From G965232465 sp965232465 (lineage in GTDB: Bacteria; Pseudomonadota; Alphaproteobacteria; JAQWUY01), in NCBI GenBank assembly GCA_965232465.1, contig OZ246977.1, positions 1,736,001 to 1,800,000 on the forward strand: a stretch of 64,000 bases of DNA. Direction: 5' to 3'. Below, piece by piece: positions 1 to 9,207 of the stretch; the stretch's first letter is position 1, and each line of letters begins with the position of its first letter. Below the pieces are notes generated by a model that saw only the letters and a program-made list of their open reading frames with translations, ran no database searches and was not told the DNA's origin. The position numbers were made by a program, and so were the translations under genes.

Positions 1-20
1 TACATTTTTATATACATTTT

Positions 21-959
21 TTAATGGCTGGTGGGGCGTTTTTCTGGCAAAATTCCCTGTGGGAATTTTTGCAAGATAATTTGTAAAATCAAACCAATCA
101 AAAAGATACGTATATACGCCCCCCGGGTTGCCCATTCCAACGGCAACATGCCGGTTAACAATTCGGATGCTGACCACACGGTCCACATAATAAATGCCCC
201 CAAAATTGCCCCTTTGTTATTGCCACTTCCGCCCATGATTAACATTACCCATACCAAAAAAGTATATTGCACCGGGTCGGTCATGGTCGGTTCGGCAAAT
301 TTGAGGTAATGGGACATCAGCCCCCCCGCTAATGCCATAATCATCGACCCAATAACAAACCCCTGCATACGGAAGTATTCCACATTTTTACCTGCGGCTT
401 TGGCGGATTCCTCATTATCGCGCAGGGCGGTCATTGCCCGCCCCCAAGGGGATTTATGGGCTTGCTCAGCAAGTATATAAACAACACCCAAGCATATCAA
501 TATTACCATCAAGAACGCCAATTGGTTTAATGGTTCTGGTAATCCTTGTAAGGGGCGGGGCACATTAAAAATACCCCGTGATCCGTTGGTTATATCCACT
601 TCGTTTTTTAAGATGAGCTGAAATATCATGGCAATACCCAATGTGGCAACCGCCAGATAATCACTTTTTAGGCGTAAACACACTTTACCCACCAAGATGG
701 CAAGAATGCCGGCAATGCCCATGCCCAGCACAACCCCCACACCCGCAGGCATATCAAATCCGCCAAGGTGGGCGGGATTTTCGGGGCTGGACAAAATCGC
801 CGTCGTATACGCCCCCACCGCAAAAAACCCGGCAATACCCGCATTAAACAAACCGGCAAAGCCCCATTGTATATTTAATCCCAGCGCCAATACGGCATAA
901 ATGCCACCAAAGGTTAATAACGAAATCCCATATAAAAACAGACCATATGCTTGTTCCAT
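21..959 (-). CDS. livM: Branched-chain amino-acid ABC transporter permease LivM
   Basis: Inner-membrane permease that pairs with LivH to form the channel of a high-affinity branched-chain amino-acid (or amide/urea-like) importer. The 312-residue protein has the usual LivM length, many hydrophobic helices, the N-terminal stretch around FNAGIAGFFAVGAYTTA and a cytoplasmic loop (about residues 170-200) with RAMTALRDNEESAKAAG that contacts the ATPase. It is the last visible gene of a minus-strand operon in the order livG-livF-livH-livM, starting 3 bp after the livH stop. No binding protein is present in the window, so LivK/J may lie just outside the left edge or elsewhere. Substrate cannot be told from sequence. 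Confidence 0.93.
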   Translation of the reverse strand: MEQAYGLFLYGISLLTFGGIYAVLALGLNIQWGFAGLFNAGIAGFFAVGAYTTAILSSPENPAHLGGFDMPAGVGVVLGMGIAGILAILVGKVCLRLKSDYLAVATLGIAMIFQLILKNEVDITNGSRGIFNVPRPLQGLPEPLNQLAFLMVILICLGVVYILAEQAHKSPWGRAMTALRDNEESAKAAGKNVEYFRMQGFVIGSMIMALAGGLMSHYLKFAEPTMTDPVQYTFLVWVMLIMGGSGNNKGAILGAFIMWTVWSASELLTGMLPLEWATRGAYIRIFLIGLILQIILQKFPQGILPEKRPTSH

Positions 960-962
960 GAC

Positions 963-1865
963 TTATAATACCTTTCCGTTAAATAATCCACTGGGACGCC
1001 ACAACAGCATGCCAATCATAATCACAAATGCCACACCGGATTTATAGCCGGGTTCCAACAATGCCATATCCCCAATCCATGGATAGGTTGCCAATTCTTC
1101 GGCAATGCCAATAATAAATCCGCCGGCAATCGCCCCATAAGGCTTGCCAATACCCCCCAAAATTGCCGATGCAAACATGGGTAATAACAAAGAAAAGCCC
1201 ATAATACTTTCCAATTGCGTATCCATCCCCAATAAAATCCCGGCAACAACCGCCAAGCCCCCCCCCATTGCCCATACGGTTTTAATGACAAATTCCGTGT
1301 TTATCCCGGTTAAACGGGCCAATTCGGGGCTGTCGGATACGGCACGCATCGCCTTGCCGAGTTTTGTATAGGTCAGCACCACATGCACCAACAACACTAT
1401 GGATACGGTGGTGGTAATAATGGTTATATGGCGGGGGGAAATACGCAGGCTGTCAAAAAATACCATAGGGCGTTCGATAACCCCCGGGCTCATACTTTGG
1501 GGGGCGGTGCCAAAAATCAACTGAATTAACGATTGCACCATTAACATCACCCCAAACGATGCCATGGCAATTAAAATGCTGGGGCTGTTACGCAGCGGTT
1601 TATAAAATGCCCTGTCGACAAACAGCACAAATGGAATTGTTATCAAGATGGCAATACATACGGACACCACCAATGGCAAGCCCACAATAATATGGGCGGT
1701 CCATGCCACATACGCCCCCACAGTCATGGTTTCCCCATGGGCAAAATTGGCAAACCGCAAAATCCCAAATACCAAGGTAATCCCCACCGCACCCAAGGCA
1801 TAAATACTGCCTAGTACCAAACCGGGAATAAGATAAAAATTTATAAAATCTAATACTGCGTACAT
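963..1865 (-). CDS. livH: Branched-chain amino-acid ABC transporter permease LivH
   Basis: Second membrane subunit of the Liv importer, 300 residues, of typical LivH length. The N-terminus carries the family pattern GSIYALGAVGITLVFGILRFANFAHGE, seen here at about residues 19-45, followed by repeated hydrophobic helices. The coupling loop LGKAMRAVSDSPELARLTGI lies at about residues 168-187. It sits between livF (22 bp upstream) and livM (3 bp downstream), so all four are probably one transcript. Assignment to the family is firm, the exact amino-acid specificity is not. Confidence 0.93.
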   Translation of the reverse strand: MYAVLDFINFYLIPGLVLGSIYALGAVGITLVFGILRFANFAHGETMTVGAYVAWTAHIIVGLPLVVSVCIAILITIPFVLFVDRAFYKPLRNSPSILIAMASFGVMLMVQSLIQLIFGTAPQSMSPGVIERPMVFFDSLRISPRHITIITTTVSIVLLVHVVLTYTKLGKAMRAVSDSPELARLTGINTEFVIKTVWAMGGGLAVVAGILLGMDTQLESIMGFSLLLPMFASAILGGIGKPYGAIAGGFIIGIAEELATYPWIGDMALLEPGYKSGVAFVIMIGMLLWRPSGLFNGKVL

Positions 1866-1887
1866 GTTATGTGCCTTTTGTTATGTT

Positions 1888-2616
1888 TTATGTGTCCTTG
1901 TGTGTCATACCGCCCAAAAACATTTCCGCTACTTCTGGATTGCTCAGCAAGTTTTCGCCCGTGTCTTCATAAGCATTTTGCCCGTCGACCAACACATATC
2001 CCCTATCGGCTATTTTTAAGGCGGGCTTGGCGTTTTGTTCGACCATTAAAATAGGCACACCCGCCCCCCGTACGGTTTGCACAATGGAAAATATTTCCTG
2101 TTGAAATTTGGGGGACAACCCCGCCGTCGGTTCATCGAGCAACATCACCTTGGGATTGGTCATCATTGCCTTGCCCATGGCAACCATTTGCCGTTGTCCG
2201 CCGGATAAGCTGCCGGCGGTTGCCTTGCGTTTTTCGTATAAGGCGGGGAACAAGTCGTATACTTCCCGCATCCGTCCGCTATAATCATCTTGGCGGATAT
2301 ACGCCCCCATTTGCAGGTTTTCCTGCACAGATAAACTGGCAAACACATTGCCCACTTGTGGCACAAAAGCAACGCCCGCCCGTACCACCTTTTCCGGCGG
2401 CATATTGGTAATCGGTTTACCCCCCAAAATCACATCGCCACTGGTGATATTTAACAAACCAAATACGGCTTTCATGGCGGTGGATTTTCCCGCCCCATTG
2501 GGCCCGACAATAACAACAATCTCATCGGGGTTTAAGGTCATATTAACCCCGTGCAAAATCTGAGTTTCGCCGTATCCGCCAATCACATTGTGAAGTTGTA
2601 CTACTGCGTGTGTCAT
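1888..2616 (-). CDS. livF: Branched-chain amino-acid ABC transporter ATPase LivF
   Basis: Cytoplasmic ATPase that powers the Liv importer together with LivG. The 242-residue protein shows Walker A GPNGAGKST (about residues 38-46), the ABC signature LSGGQRQ (about 137-143), Walker B VMLLDEPTAGLSP and the H-loop region ending in MVEQNAKPAL. Glutamine and asparagine at the H-loop position (EQNAKPAL) are normal for LivF. It follows livG by 12 bp and precedes livH by 22 bp. Confidence 0.94.
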   Translation of the reverse strand: MTHAVVQLHNVIGGYGETQILHGVNMTLNPDEIVVIVGPNGAGKSTAMKAVFGLLNITSGDVILGGKPITNMPPEKVVRAGVAFVPQVGNVFASLSVQENLQMGAYIRQDDYSGRMREVYDLFPALYEKRKATAGSLSGGQRQMVAMGKAMMTNPKVMLLDEPTAGLSPKFQQEIFSIVQTVRGAGVPILMVEQNAKPALKIADRGYVLVDGQNAYEDTGENLLSNPEVAEMFLGGMTHKDT

Positions 2617-2628
2617 GTTCCCCCCTGT

Positions 2629-3399
2629 TTACCCGCCCAAATATGCGTCAAGCACTTGTTTATTTTTGCGAATATCGCCCATGGTGCCTTGCGTCAAAAT
2701 CGTCCCTTCCGCCATTACATACACCGTATCACACAACGCCTCGATCATTTCCATATCGTGTTCGATCAAAACAAAGGTATATCCCCTCTCGTCCCGTAAT
2801 TTGACAATCATATCCCGAATTTTTAAGGTTAATGATGGATTTACCCCCGCCCCCGGTTCGTCCAACAACACCAATTTCGAAGGGGTCATCATGGTTCTGC
2901 CTAATTCCAACAGCTTTTTTTGTCCGCCGGACAACCGCCCCGCCAATACATCCTTCACAGGGGTAATATTTAAAAAATCGAGAACTTCAAGAGCTTTTTG
3001 ACGCACTTGGCGTTCTTGTGCGGCAACTTTTGCCCCCTTAAACCATACATTTAACAAATTTTCACCGGATTGGGCGGGGGGGACAACCATCAAGTTTTCC
3101 AACACCGTCATACGGGCAAATTCATGGGGAATCTGAAAAGTCCGCACAATACCCCGATGAAACATTTGGTGCGTTGCCAATCCGCTCAGGTCGTTACCTT
3201 CGAAAATAATTTTACCACTGGTCGGGGCAAGCGATCCGGCAATCATATTAAAAGAAGTGGTTTTCCCCGCCCCATTGGGTCCGATTAAACCGGTGATAGT
3301 CCCCTGTTCAACCGTAAACGAACAATTTTGTACAGCTTGAAAATCGCCAAACTTTTTACCAAGTTTTTCTACGCTTAAAAAAGGTTTTGTTGTCCCCAT
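2629..3399 (-). CDS. livG: Branched-chain amino-acid ABC transporter ATPase LivG
   Basis: ATPase partner of LivF and first gene of the liv operon. Walker A GPNGAGKTT, signature LSGGQKK, Walker B VLLDEPGAGVNP and the switch histidine in LIEHDME are all visible. The Walker B variant with GAGVNP is characteristic of LivG. I place the start at 3399 (protein beginning MGTTKPFLSVE, 256 residues) because AAGGG lies 7 nt upstream. An in-frame ATG 12 codons earlier (3435) has no ribosome binding site and falls in the promoter-like region. Confidence 0.93.
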   Translation of the reverse strand: MGTTKPFLSVEKLGKKFGDFQAVQNCSFTVEQGTITGLIGPNGAGKTTSFNMIAGSLAPTSGKIIFEGNDLSGLATHQMFHRGIVRTFQIPHEFARMTVLENLMVVPPAQSGENLLNVWFKGAKVAAQERQVRQKALEVLDFLNITPVKDVLAGRLSGGQKKLLELGRTMMTPSKLVLLDEPGAGVNPSLTLKIRDMIVKLRDERGYTFVLIEHDMEMIEALCDTVYVMAEGTILTQGTMGDIRKNKQVLDAYLGG

Positions 3400-3780
3400 T
3401 CGTATGCCCTTATATTTTTGTATATTCAAAACCACCTGTATACACTGTATATAATATATTTATCAAGGCGTTTGCAACCTTTTTTTATATAATACATTTT
3501 TCATATACCCGAAAATCACAAGGTATTATAATATATTACACCTTAATATGAAAATGCTATTTTGTTAAAAAATATAGTATTTTTGTCAAAGCTTACCATA
3601 CGCATAAATAAGATTATGTTTTATCATAATAAGAATATTATAGTACAACATATTATGTGTGATACCAAGATATCCCCGCCATTGCACCCCTTTTTTTAAA
3701 ATTTTACAAAAACAGCAATTCGGACAAGAAAATGATTATATCGCTTATGGACTGTTTATCTTTACAAAAATAGGCAAAAG
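3400..3780. promoter_or_regulatory. AT-rich intergenic region with the liv promoter
   Basis: About 380 bp without a convincing gene. Reading the minus strand toward livG, TTGATA lies 18 nt before TATACA close to 3436-3470, a plausible sigma70 promoter. It overlaps a TGTATACA core at 3437-3444, the same core seen in the two Tct operators further along. The rest (3480-3780) is AT-rich. I see no RNA gene or clear terminator in it. Confidence 0.4.
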
Positions 3781-3903
3781 TTACCGTACCCCTTGCAAAG
3801 GATCCCCTTGCGGTCCATTGGCTTTGACTTCTTCAACGCCCTGTTCAAGGGCTTGTAAGAGCAACTGCATAGTGGGCGACATAATGGGGGGTTGTGTATT
3901 CAT
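3781..3903 (-). CDS. Small 40-residue protein coupled to the zeta-like gene
   Basis: A short ORF too small for most gene finders. Its ATG overlaps the TGA of the upstream zeta-like kinase gene in an ATGA junction (3900-3903), a standard sign of translational coupling. It begins MNTQPPIMSPTMQLLLQALE and ends in a Gly/Pro-rich tail (GPQGDPLQGVR). The central segment is predicted by eye to be an amphipathic helix. I do not recognise a family. By position it could be the antitoxin or an accessory partner of the kinase, which is inference only. Confidence 0.5.
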   Translation of the reverse strand: MNTQPPIMSPTMQLLLQALEQGVEEVKANGPQGDPLQGVR

Positions 3904-4496
3904 TTTTTATACTCCTTTATTTTTTCCCAAATAAGCGAATCTTTAATAAGAACCATAGTAGCATTTTTTACATACACTGGCAATGGTTTTTTGTTATATT
4001 GAGTATTATTGACGATAACAACTTCGTTAACTATGGATATATACACATTGATTAAATTGTACAAGCTTTTATCATATCTCCTTTTAATAACGTCCACTGG
4101 AATATCATGTCCGCCCGATTTTACACGACTTTTTACCCGATTAACCGCTAATTCAGGGGTATCTAAGTACACATAAAATAATTTAACATTAAATCTTTGT
4201 TGCTTTGCTTTTTGAATAAGATGTAAATATAATTTTCCTGAAAGGGTAGTTTCCATGGCAAAAGATTGCCTATTTGTAATACAATACTGGGCACGGGTAA
4301 TGGCAATTTTTCCCGCCCATATATGTAAATTGTTGGATTTTACATTACCAAGAGCAATACTTTTATATATCTCATCTGCATTAATATAAGAAAATTCCGC
4401 ACCCAATTTTAAAAACTGGGACGCAGTGGTAGTCTTACCTGCACCATTAGGTCCAGCAATTAACACAAATTCAGGCGGATTTACAATATCTTTCAT
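3900..4496 (-). CDS. Zeta-toxin-like P-loop kinase
   Basis: A P-loop protein of the zeta toxin / AAA_33 type. Seen: Walker A AGPNGAGKTT close to the N-terminus, then INADEIYK (about residue 40-45) and FAMETTLSG (about 80-88), the DE and ETT patterns used by zeta-type kinases to bind and phosphorylate UDP-N-acetyl sugars or related substrates. A conserved lid follows (RVKSRVKSGGHDIP...RRYDKSL). Start chosen at 4496 (MKDIVNPPEF, 198 residues) because the 12 codons upstream run through promoter-like AT-rich DNA. It lies divergent from mcrB and is coupled to a 40-residue ORF. Many chromosomal members of this family are not proven toxins. Confidence 0.75.
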   Translation of the reverse strand: MKDIVNPPEFVLIAGPNGAGKTTTASQFLKLGAEFSYINADEIYKSIALGNVKSNNLHIWAGKIAITRAQYCITNRQSFAMETTLSGKLYLHLIQKAKQQRFNVKLFYVYLDTPELAVNRVKSRVKSGGHDIPVDVIKRRYDKSLYNLINVYISIVNEVVIVNNTQYNKKPLPVYVKNATMVLIKDSLIWEKIKEYKK

Positions 4497-4544
4497 GGTT
4501 AAAACTGTATCATAATAAAATGTACGATACAATAAAAGATTGAC

Positions 4545-4573
4545 TTGACTTAATGCTTAGGGCGTGGTATGGT
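4545..4573 (+). promoter_or_regulatory. Sigma70-type promoter of mcrBC
   Basis: TTGACT at 4545-4550, a 17-nt spacer and TATGGT at 4568-4573. Transcription would begin near 4580, upstream of AAGGAG at 4596-4601. This rules out the ATG at 4564 as the mcrB start because it lies inside the promoter. Confidence 0.55.
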
Positions 4574-4614
4574 TTGGGCGTTATGTATCTAAGTTAAGGA
4601 GTATGTATAAAAAA

Positions 4615-7188
4615 ATGGACACTTTATGGCAACAACGCAAACAAGAAATACAAAACACCCCCGATAAGTATCCGCCCCGTAACCAATGGGTCGATTGGGT
4701 GGCTTATTATGAAAAATGGAAAAGTGAATCCTGTCCATATCCGCCAAGATTCCACGAAAACCCACGATTTGACATGTGCGTAAGTGCTATTCGTCTTGAT
4801 GGTATTACAGAATATTATCTAGATTCTGAACACGAACAGTTTGATAAATCATGGAAACTAGCCATTAAAAAAATCATGCAACACTATAAAAACGATACGC
4901 ATGTAACACATGCCATACAATCGAAATGTACCTTAACCGCCGAAAACCGTTTGATAAATGGGCAAGGCAACTCTATGAATACCCGACAATCGGCAATGGT
5001 TGTTTTAAACGCCTTAAGCACATACCAAAAGACCGCTGAATTTAAATATTATATACCTGAGTTAGAGAGTAAATTACAGAAACTTTATAAAGAAATTGTA
5101 GGAAAAGAGACTTGGTTAGATAAAGGTAGTTGGCTTAATCACTATACAAAAATACAAACTCAAGGAGGAGAAGGGGATTTACTTAAACAATATTTAAATA
5201 GCGATATAGAATATCAAGAAGATTCAAAATATGAAAAATTACTTTTCAAATGTCTTTATAAGATGCAAGATAATGGAATTTCAGACGCAGGTATCACACA
5301 TTTCAGTAAAGATAAATGTATACATTTTTTAAAAAATACAAATTTTTTCAAGGCACTAGTTGAAATTGCCAATGACCAAAATGAATATACATATGAAGTT
5401 TTTGACAATGAATGGAAAAACTGTGCAGAAAACTATAAACCAAAAAGAGTTAATCATTTACTCATAAACCGAACTGTAGCTTTTTTCACAGATAAAGTTT
5501 CCACAGTAGTCGATAAAGAAAAATTTAATGAAGTTTTTAATTGGTTGCAAAAAGAAGAATATGTCCCAAAATATGAAGGCGAAGATAATTGGTTTTCTAA
5601 AAATATATATTTAATGGAGATATTAAAAAAAGAAATAGAAGTAGATAATCAATATAAATTAAATTTATTCCCTTGGTTTATTTATGACAATATGGACAAA
5701 ATTCAAGACTTCAGTAAACAGATAAAAGAAAGTAAAATCATGCAAAAACAACGCAATCGCTTATTAAACCAAATATTATATGGACCACCGGGCACAGGTA
5801 AAACTTATAGTATTAAGGACAAAGTTAAAGACATATTAGAATTATATTACGATAAAGATGAAATATTAAAATTCTATGATAAGCAAAACAAATATATAGA
5901 TTTGGAAAAACTAAAAAAAGACAACACCCTTGACTTTATCACTTTTCATCCTGCATATGGGTACGAAGAATTTATTGAAGGGATTCGCCCTTATTTAAAT
6001 AAGCCTAAGCCTAATTTGAATAAGAATGAAGAGACTAGTCAAACGGCTTCGAGCGATTCGGAGATTTGCCCTAATTTAAATAAGGATGAGGGTACAGTAT
6101 CTTATCATATACACGATGGCGTATTTAAAAAATTGTGTAATTTAGCCAAAGATAATTTAGCCAAAGATGAGCCTAATCGCCCTTACTTCATGATTATAGA
6201 TGAAATCAATCGGGGTAATATTCCCAAGATTTTTGGGGAGTTGATAACCTTAATTGAGGATAATAAACGGGGGGGCAATCCCGAATCCATATCGGTAACA
6301 TTGCCCTATTCGAGCGAATCGTTTACCGTCCCCAACAATGTACATATAATTGGCACCATGAATACAGCGGATAAATCACTGACTGCTCTTGATACCGCCC
6401 TGCGTCGTCGATTCATTTTCATAGAAATGATGCCCAAACCAGAATTGATAGCCAAAGATAACAATGACATTATAGACAATATAAATGTTAGAAACTTATT
6501 AACAGATATAAACAACAATATCAAAAAGCAAAATTTTGAACGCTCCCACCATATCGGACATGCGTTCTTTATGAACTGTGATGGGGAACAAGATGTAATT
6601 TATGCATTGGCATATAAAATCATACCCTTGTTACAAGAATATACATACGACGATTGGGAGAATATAAAAAAAATATTGAATGTAGACATAAAAATTGATA
6701 CATCAGAGATTGATTTTGAAAAGATTGCAAAATGTACCATAAACCAATATAATATAGAATCAAAAGAACAAACAGATAAGTCTATTAAAATACAAAATGA
6801 TACTGTAAACAAGATATTGACACTCGAACAAGCGATAGAACCAGAAAATATAAATGAGAAAAAATTAGATTATATAGAAATTGATACATACAAAACAAAT
6901 AAAACTACATGGGCTAATGTAATGATAGAAATATTCAAACACTTTAATTCACAACATACCGAAAAATTTGAGGAATTTTGTGAGACATCAGGAAGTTGTA
7001 TACACGAATCTAATCTACAAGAAAAATTATCAAAAATTAAAGAGAGTAGACATATAGATATAAAAGAAATAGATAATACAAAATGGTCTTATGATACAAA
7101 TAAAAATACAGATATAAAAATGCGAGATTTGAAAGCACTATGTGATTTATGTAATGTGACCGACACAGTGCAAATTTATTTAAAATAA
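4615..7188 (+). CDS. mcrB: McrB-like AAA+ GTPase of a type IV restriction system
   Basis: Motor subunit of a modification-dependent restriction system. McrB-type proteins bind modified DNA with the N-terminus and translocate by GTP hydrolysis together with McrC. Seen: Walker A YGPPGTGKTYS (about residue 390), Walker B MIIDEINRGNIPKIFGE (about 525) and the McrB hallmark GTMNTADKSLTALDTALRRRF (about 580). The first 370 residues, charged and rich in Trp, Lys and Tyr, are not a DUF3578-like domain that I recognise, so the recognised base modification is unknown. A Lys/Asp/Asn-rich insertion separates Walker A from B. Start: AAGGAG at 4596 favours ATG 4615 (13 nt) over ATG 4603 (1 nt). Codon use is more AT-rich than in neighbouring metabolic genes. 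mcrC follows by 3 bp. Confidence 0.85.
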   Translation: MDTLWQQRKQEIQNTPDKYPPRNQWVDWVAYYEKWKSESCPYPPRFHENPRFDMCVSAIRLDGITEYYLDSEHEQFDKSWKLAIKKIMQHYKNDTHVTHAIQSKCTLTAENRLINGQGNSMNTRQSAMVVLNALSTYQKTAEFKYYIPELESKLQKLYKEIVGKETWLDKGSWLNHYTKIQTQGGEGDLLKQYLNSDIEYQEDSKYEKLLFKCLYKMQDNGISDAGITHFSKDKCIHFLKNTNFFKALVEIANDQNEYTYEVFDNEWKNCAENYKPKRVNHLLINRTVAFFTDKVSTVVDKEKFNEVFNWLQKEEYVPKYEGEDNWFSKNIYLMEILKKEIEVDNQYKLNLFPWFIYDNMDKIQDFSKQIKESKIMQKQRNRLLNQILYGPPGTGKTYSIKDKVKDILELYYDKDEILKFYDKQNKYIDLEKLKKDNTLDFITFHPAYGYEEFIEGIRPYLNKPKPNLNKNEETSQTASSDSEICPNLNKDEGTVSYHIHDGVFKKLCNLAKDNLAKDEPNRPYFMIIDEINRGNIPKIFGELITLIEDNKRGGNPESISVTLPYSSESFTVPNNVHIIGTMNTADKSLTALDTALRRRFIFIEMMPKPELIAKDNNDIIDNINVRNLLTDINNNIKKQNFERSHHIGHAFFMNCDGEQDVIYALAYKIIPLLQEYTYDDWENIKKILNVDIKIDTSEIDFEKIAKCTINQYNIESKEQTDKSIKIQNDTVNKILTLEQAIEPENINEKKLDYIEIDTYKTNKTTWANVMIEIFKHFNSQHTEKFEEFCETSGSCIHESNLQEKLSKIKESRHIDIKEIDNTKWSYDTNKNTDIKMRDLKALCDLCNVTDTVQIYLK

Positions 7189-7191
7189 ATC

Positions 7192-8460
7192 ATGACAGCA
7201 ATAATACAAGTTCGGGAATATCAAAACTTAGAATTGAGGGGTGAAACCACCCAATTAAATGATGATTGTGCCAAAATATCGAAAGAAGACTTCGATTTTT
7301 TATCAAAACTGAACGATACCGCTAATCCCTTACTTAAACAATATTATAAGGAATATGAAAAAAGCCCACCCCAAATTATTAAATGGCAAAATGCGGAAAA
7401 ATTACAGATTCAAAATTATGTAGGCATGATACAATTACCTTCTGGTACAATTTTGGAAATTTTGCCTAAGGTACGGATTGTGCCTGATGGACAAGATGAA
7501 AAAGCCAAACTTATTGAAATGATTGTTAGCACCCTTACACCCCATTTGTCCGAATCTAGTACTTTTGATATGGATAAAAAGTCGCTTATGGACTATATCA
7601 TATGGTGGTTTTTATATCTTATGGACGATGTGTTTAAACGGGGCATTAAACAAAATTATGTTACTGTGCAAGAAAACAGTACCTTTGTTAAGGGCAAAAT
7701 TTTATTTGCCCAGCATGTTTTGCATAATGCCGCCTTGCAACATCGCACTTTTATCGAATATGAAGATTATACCCCCGACTGTATCGAAAATCGGGCGTTG
7801 CATTCCGCATTATTGGCATGTGTACGACACAACAATACCACCAAAGCCAGACAATATTGTCATCGGTTTGATGGTATTGGGAAAATCAACACCATACACG
7901 ACCTGCAACACTGGCAAGAAAATCGATCTTATCCGCATTATAACACCATTAAGCCGATTGCGGAAATTATCTTACGGGGCATTCAACCATTTATGACCAA
8001 AGGTACACAGGAAATCCCCGCTGTGCTGTTCCCTATGGAAATAGTATATGAAAAATATATTGCCCAGTGTTTACAACAGTATGCAGCCGATTACACAGTG
8101 CACCCACAACATAACAGTAAAAAATTAACAGATAAAAATTTTTACTTGCAACCGGATATTGTCATAAAAGAAAAACAAGACCTCAACAATAGTACTATTC
8201 TTGACACCAAATGGAAACACTATACAAATGAATATGGTATTAGCCCAAGTGATGCCTATCAAATGTTTGCGTACAGCCAAGCATATGATGCGGATACGAT
8301 TTTATTGTATCCCAAAAATCATAATGGCGAACAAGCCAAAGACATTGAACAACAGTTTGAACATGGCAACAAAAAACACTTACACATCCATATAACCGAT
8401 TTATCACACACACCCGAAAAGATTGCCGAAGAGATTACCACACACATAAAGAATACATGA
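7192..8460 (+). CDS. mcrC: McrC-like endonuclease subunit
   Basis: Nuclease partner of McrB, 422 residues. The N-terminal half contains the family pattern around NYVGMIQLPSGTILEILPKV, where McrC binds the McrB ring. The C-terminal half carries a PD-(D/E)xK site: LQPDIVI followed by ILDTKWK (about residues 320-345). Both motifs look intact, so the system is probably active. Position 3 bp after mcrB supports a single transcript. The stop codon overlaps the ATG of a GntR-family regulator (ATGA at 8457-8460), an unusual partner for McrC. Confidence 0.87.
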   Translation: MTAIIQVREYQNLELRGETTQLNDDCAKISKEDFDFLSKLNDTANPLLKQYYKEYEKSPPQIIKWQNAEKLQIQNYVGMIQLPSGTILEILPKVRIVPDGQDEKAKLIEMIVSTLTPHLSESSTFDMDKKSLMDYIIWWFLYLMDDVFKRGIKQNYVTVQENSTFVKGKILFAQHVLHNAALQHRTFIEYEDYTPDCIENRALHSALLACVRHNNTTKARQYCHRFDGIGKINTIHDLQHWQENRSYPHYNTIKPIAEIILRGIQPFMTKGTQEIPAVLFPMEIVYEKYIAQCLQQYAADYTVHPQHNSKKLTDKNFYLQPDIVIKEKQDLNNSTILDTKWKHYTNEYGISPSDAYQMFAYSQAYDADTILLYPKNHNGEQAKDIEQQFEHGNKKHLHIHITDLSHTPEKIAEEITTHIKNT

Positions 8461-9086
8461 CAAGCATATATCACACCTTAACCGAAATGATAAACAATCA
8501 AGAATTAAAACCTAATTCTCGAATCAAGGAAACAGAACTCAGTACCATATTACAAATCAGTCGTACCCCCTTGCGACAGGCTTTACAGCAATTGGAACGG
8601 GATAATCTGATCATTAAAAAAGCCCCCAGATTACGCTATATTGCACCGTTTAGCATCATGGAAATGATACATTTATCCACCTGCCGCCAAAGTTTAGAGG
8701 GCTTGGTTGCTATGCAGGCAACTGAACGCTATATCGACGGGGCAAGTATCGATGCATTATTACAAAAACATCAGCAAATTCACGAAACAATTGTCAACAA
8801 TGATACGGGAAATTTTCAAAAATTAGGATTAAAATTTCATGTAGTTTTGGCAGACATCGCACAAAATACGGTGGCAAAATCTTGTTTGGAAATGCTAAAT
8901 ATTAGCTTCGAACGCTATCGGCGTTTAAATACCCTGTATCAAAGCCGTAAGCAACAAATTTATTACGAACACGATGCGGTGATAAAAGCCATACAGATGA
9001 AAGACCCCCGTGCCGCCCGTGAAATGATGGAATTTCATATTGCCGCCGCCCGTGTGGCGGATTTAAAAAGTTTACAAAAAATATAA
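8457..9086 (+). CDS. GntR/FadR-family transcriptional regulator with FCD domain
   Basis: A 209-residue regulator. The N-terminal winged helix-turn-helix has the classic pattern RIKETELSTILQISRTPLRQALQQLERDNLI (residues about 20-50). The C-terminal part is an all-helical FCD effector domain with metal-ligand-like His residues (LKFHVVLADIA, MMEFHIAAARVADL). FCD proteins usually bind TGT-N-ACA-like palindromes and sense carboxylates. Two such palindromes stand before both Tct transporter operons in this window, so this protein is the best candidate to control them (inference). It is translationally coupled to mcrC by ATGA overlap and may also have its own promoter. Confidence 0.85.
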   Translation: MTSIYHTLTEMINNQELKPNSRIKETELSTILQISRTPLRQALQQLERDNLIIKKAPRLRYIAPFSIMEMIHLSTCRQSLEGLVAMQATERYIDGASIDALLQKHQQIHETIVNNDTGNFQKLGLKFHVVLADIAQNTVAKSCLEMLNISFERYRRLNTLYQSRKQQIYYEHDAVIKAIQMKDPRAAREMMEFHIAAARVADLKSLQKI

Positions 9087-9172
9087 CATACCTAACTTTA
9101 CATCCAAAATATACATCTGACGCATGCCTTCGTGGACGGTATCTTCATCCTATTCTTTTTGTATTTTTATTA

Positions 9173-9201
9173 TTGATATTTGGAATACCTTTTGTTATAT
9201 T
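9173..9201 (+). promoter_or_regulatory. Promoter of the RelE/XRE module
   Basis: TTGATA at 9173-9178, 17-nt spacer, TATATT at 9196-9201. The expected start point, about 7 nt downstream, coincides with the ATG of the toxin at 9208. No ribosome binding site lies between, so the toxin message may be leaderless. Confidence 0.55.
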
Positions 9202-9207
9202 GCAAGT

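Noticed and set aside
3659..3934. 91-codon plus-strand frame in the liv/zeta spacer
   Set aside because: No ribosome binding site, no motif, and it runs antisense through the coupled small ORF.
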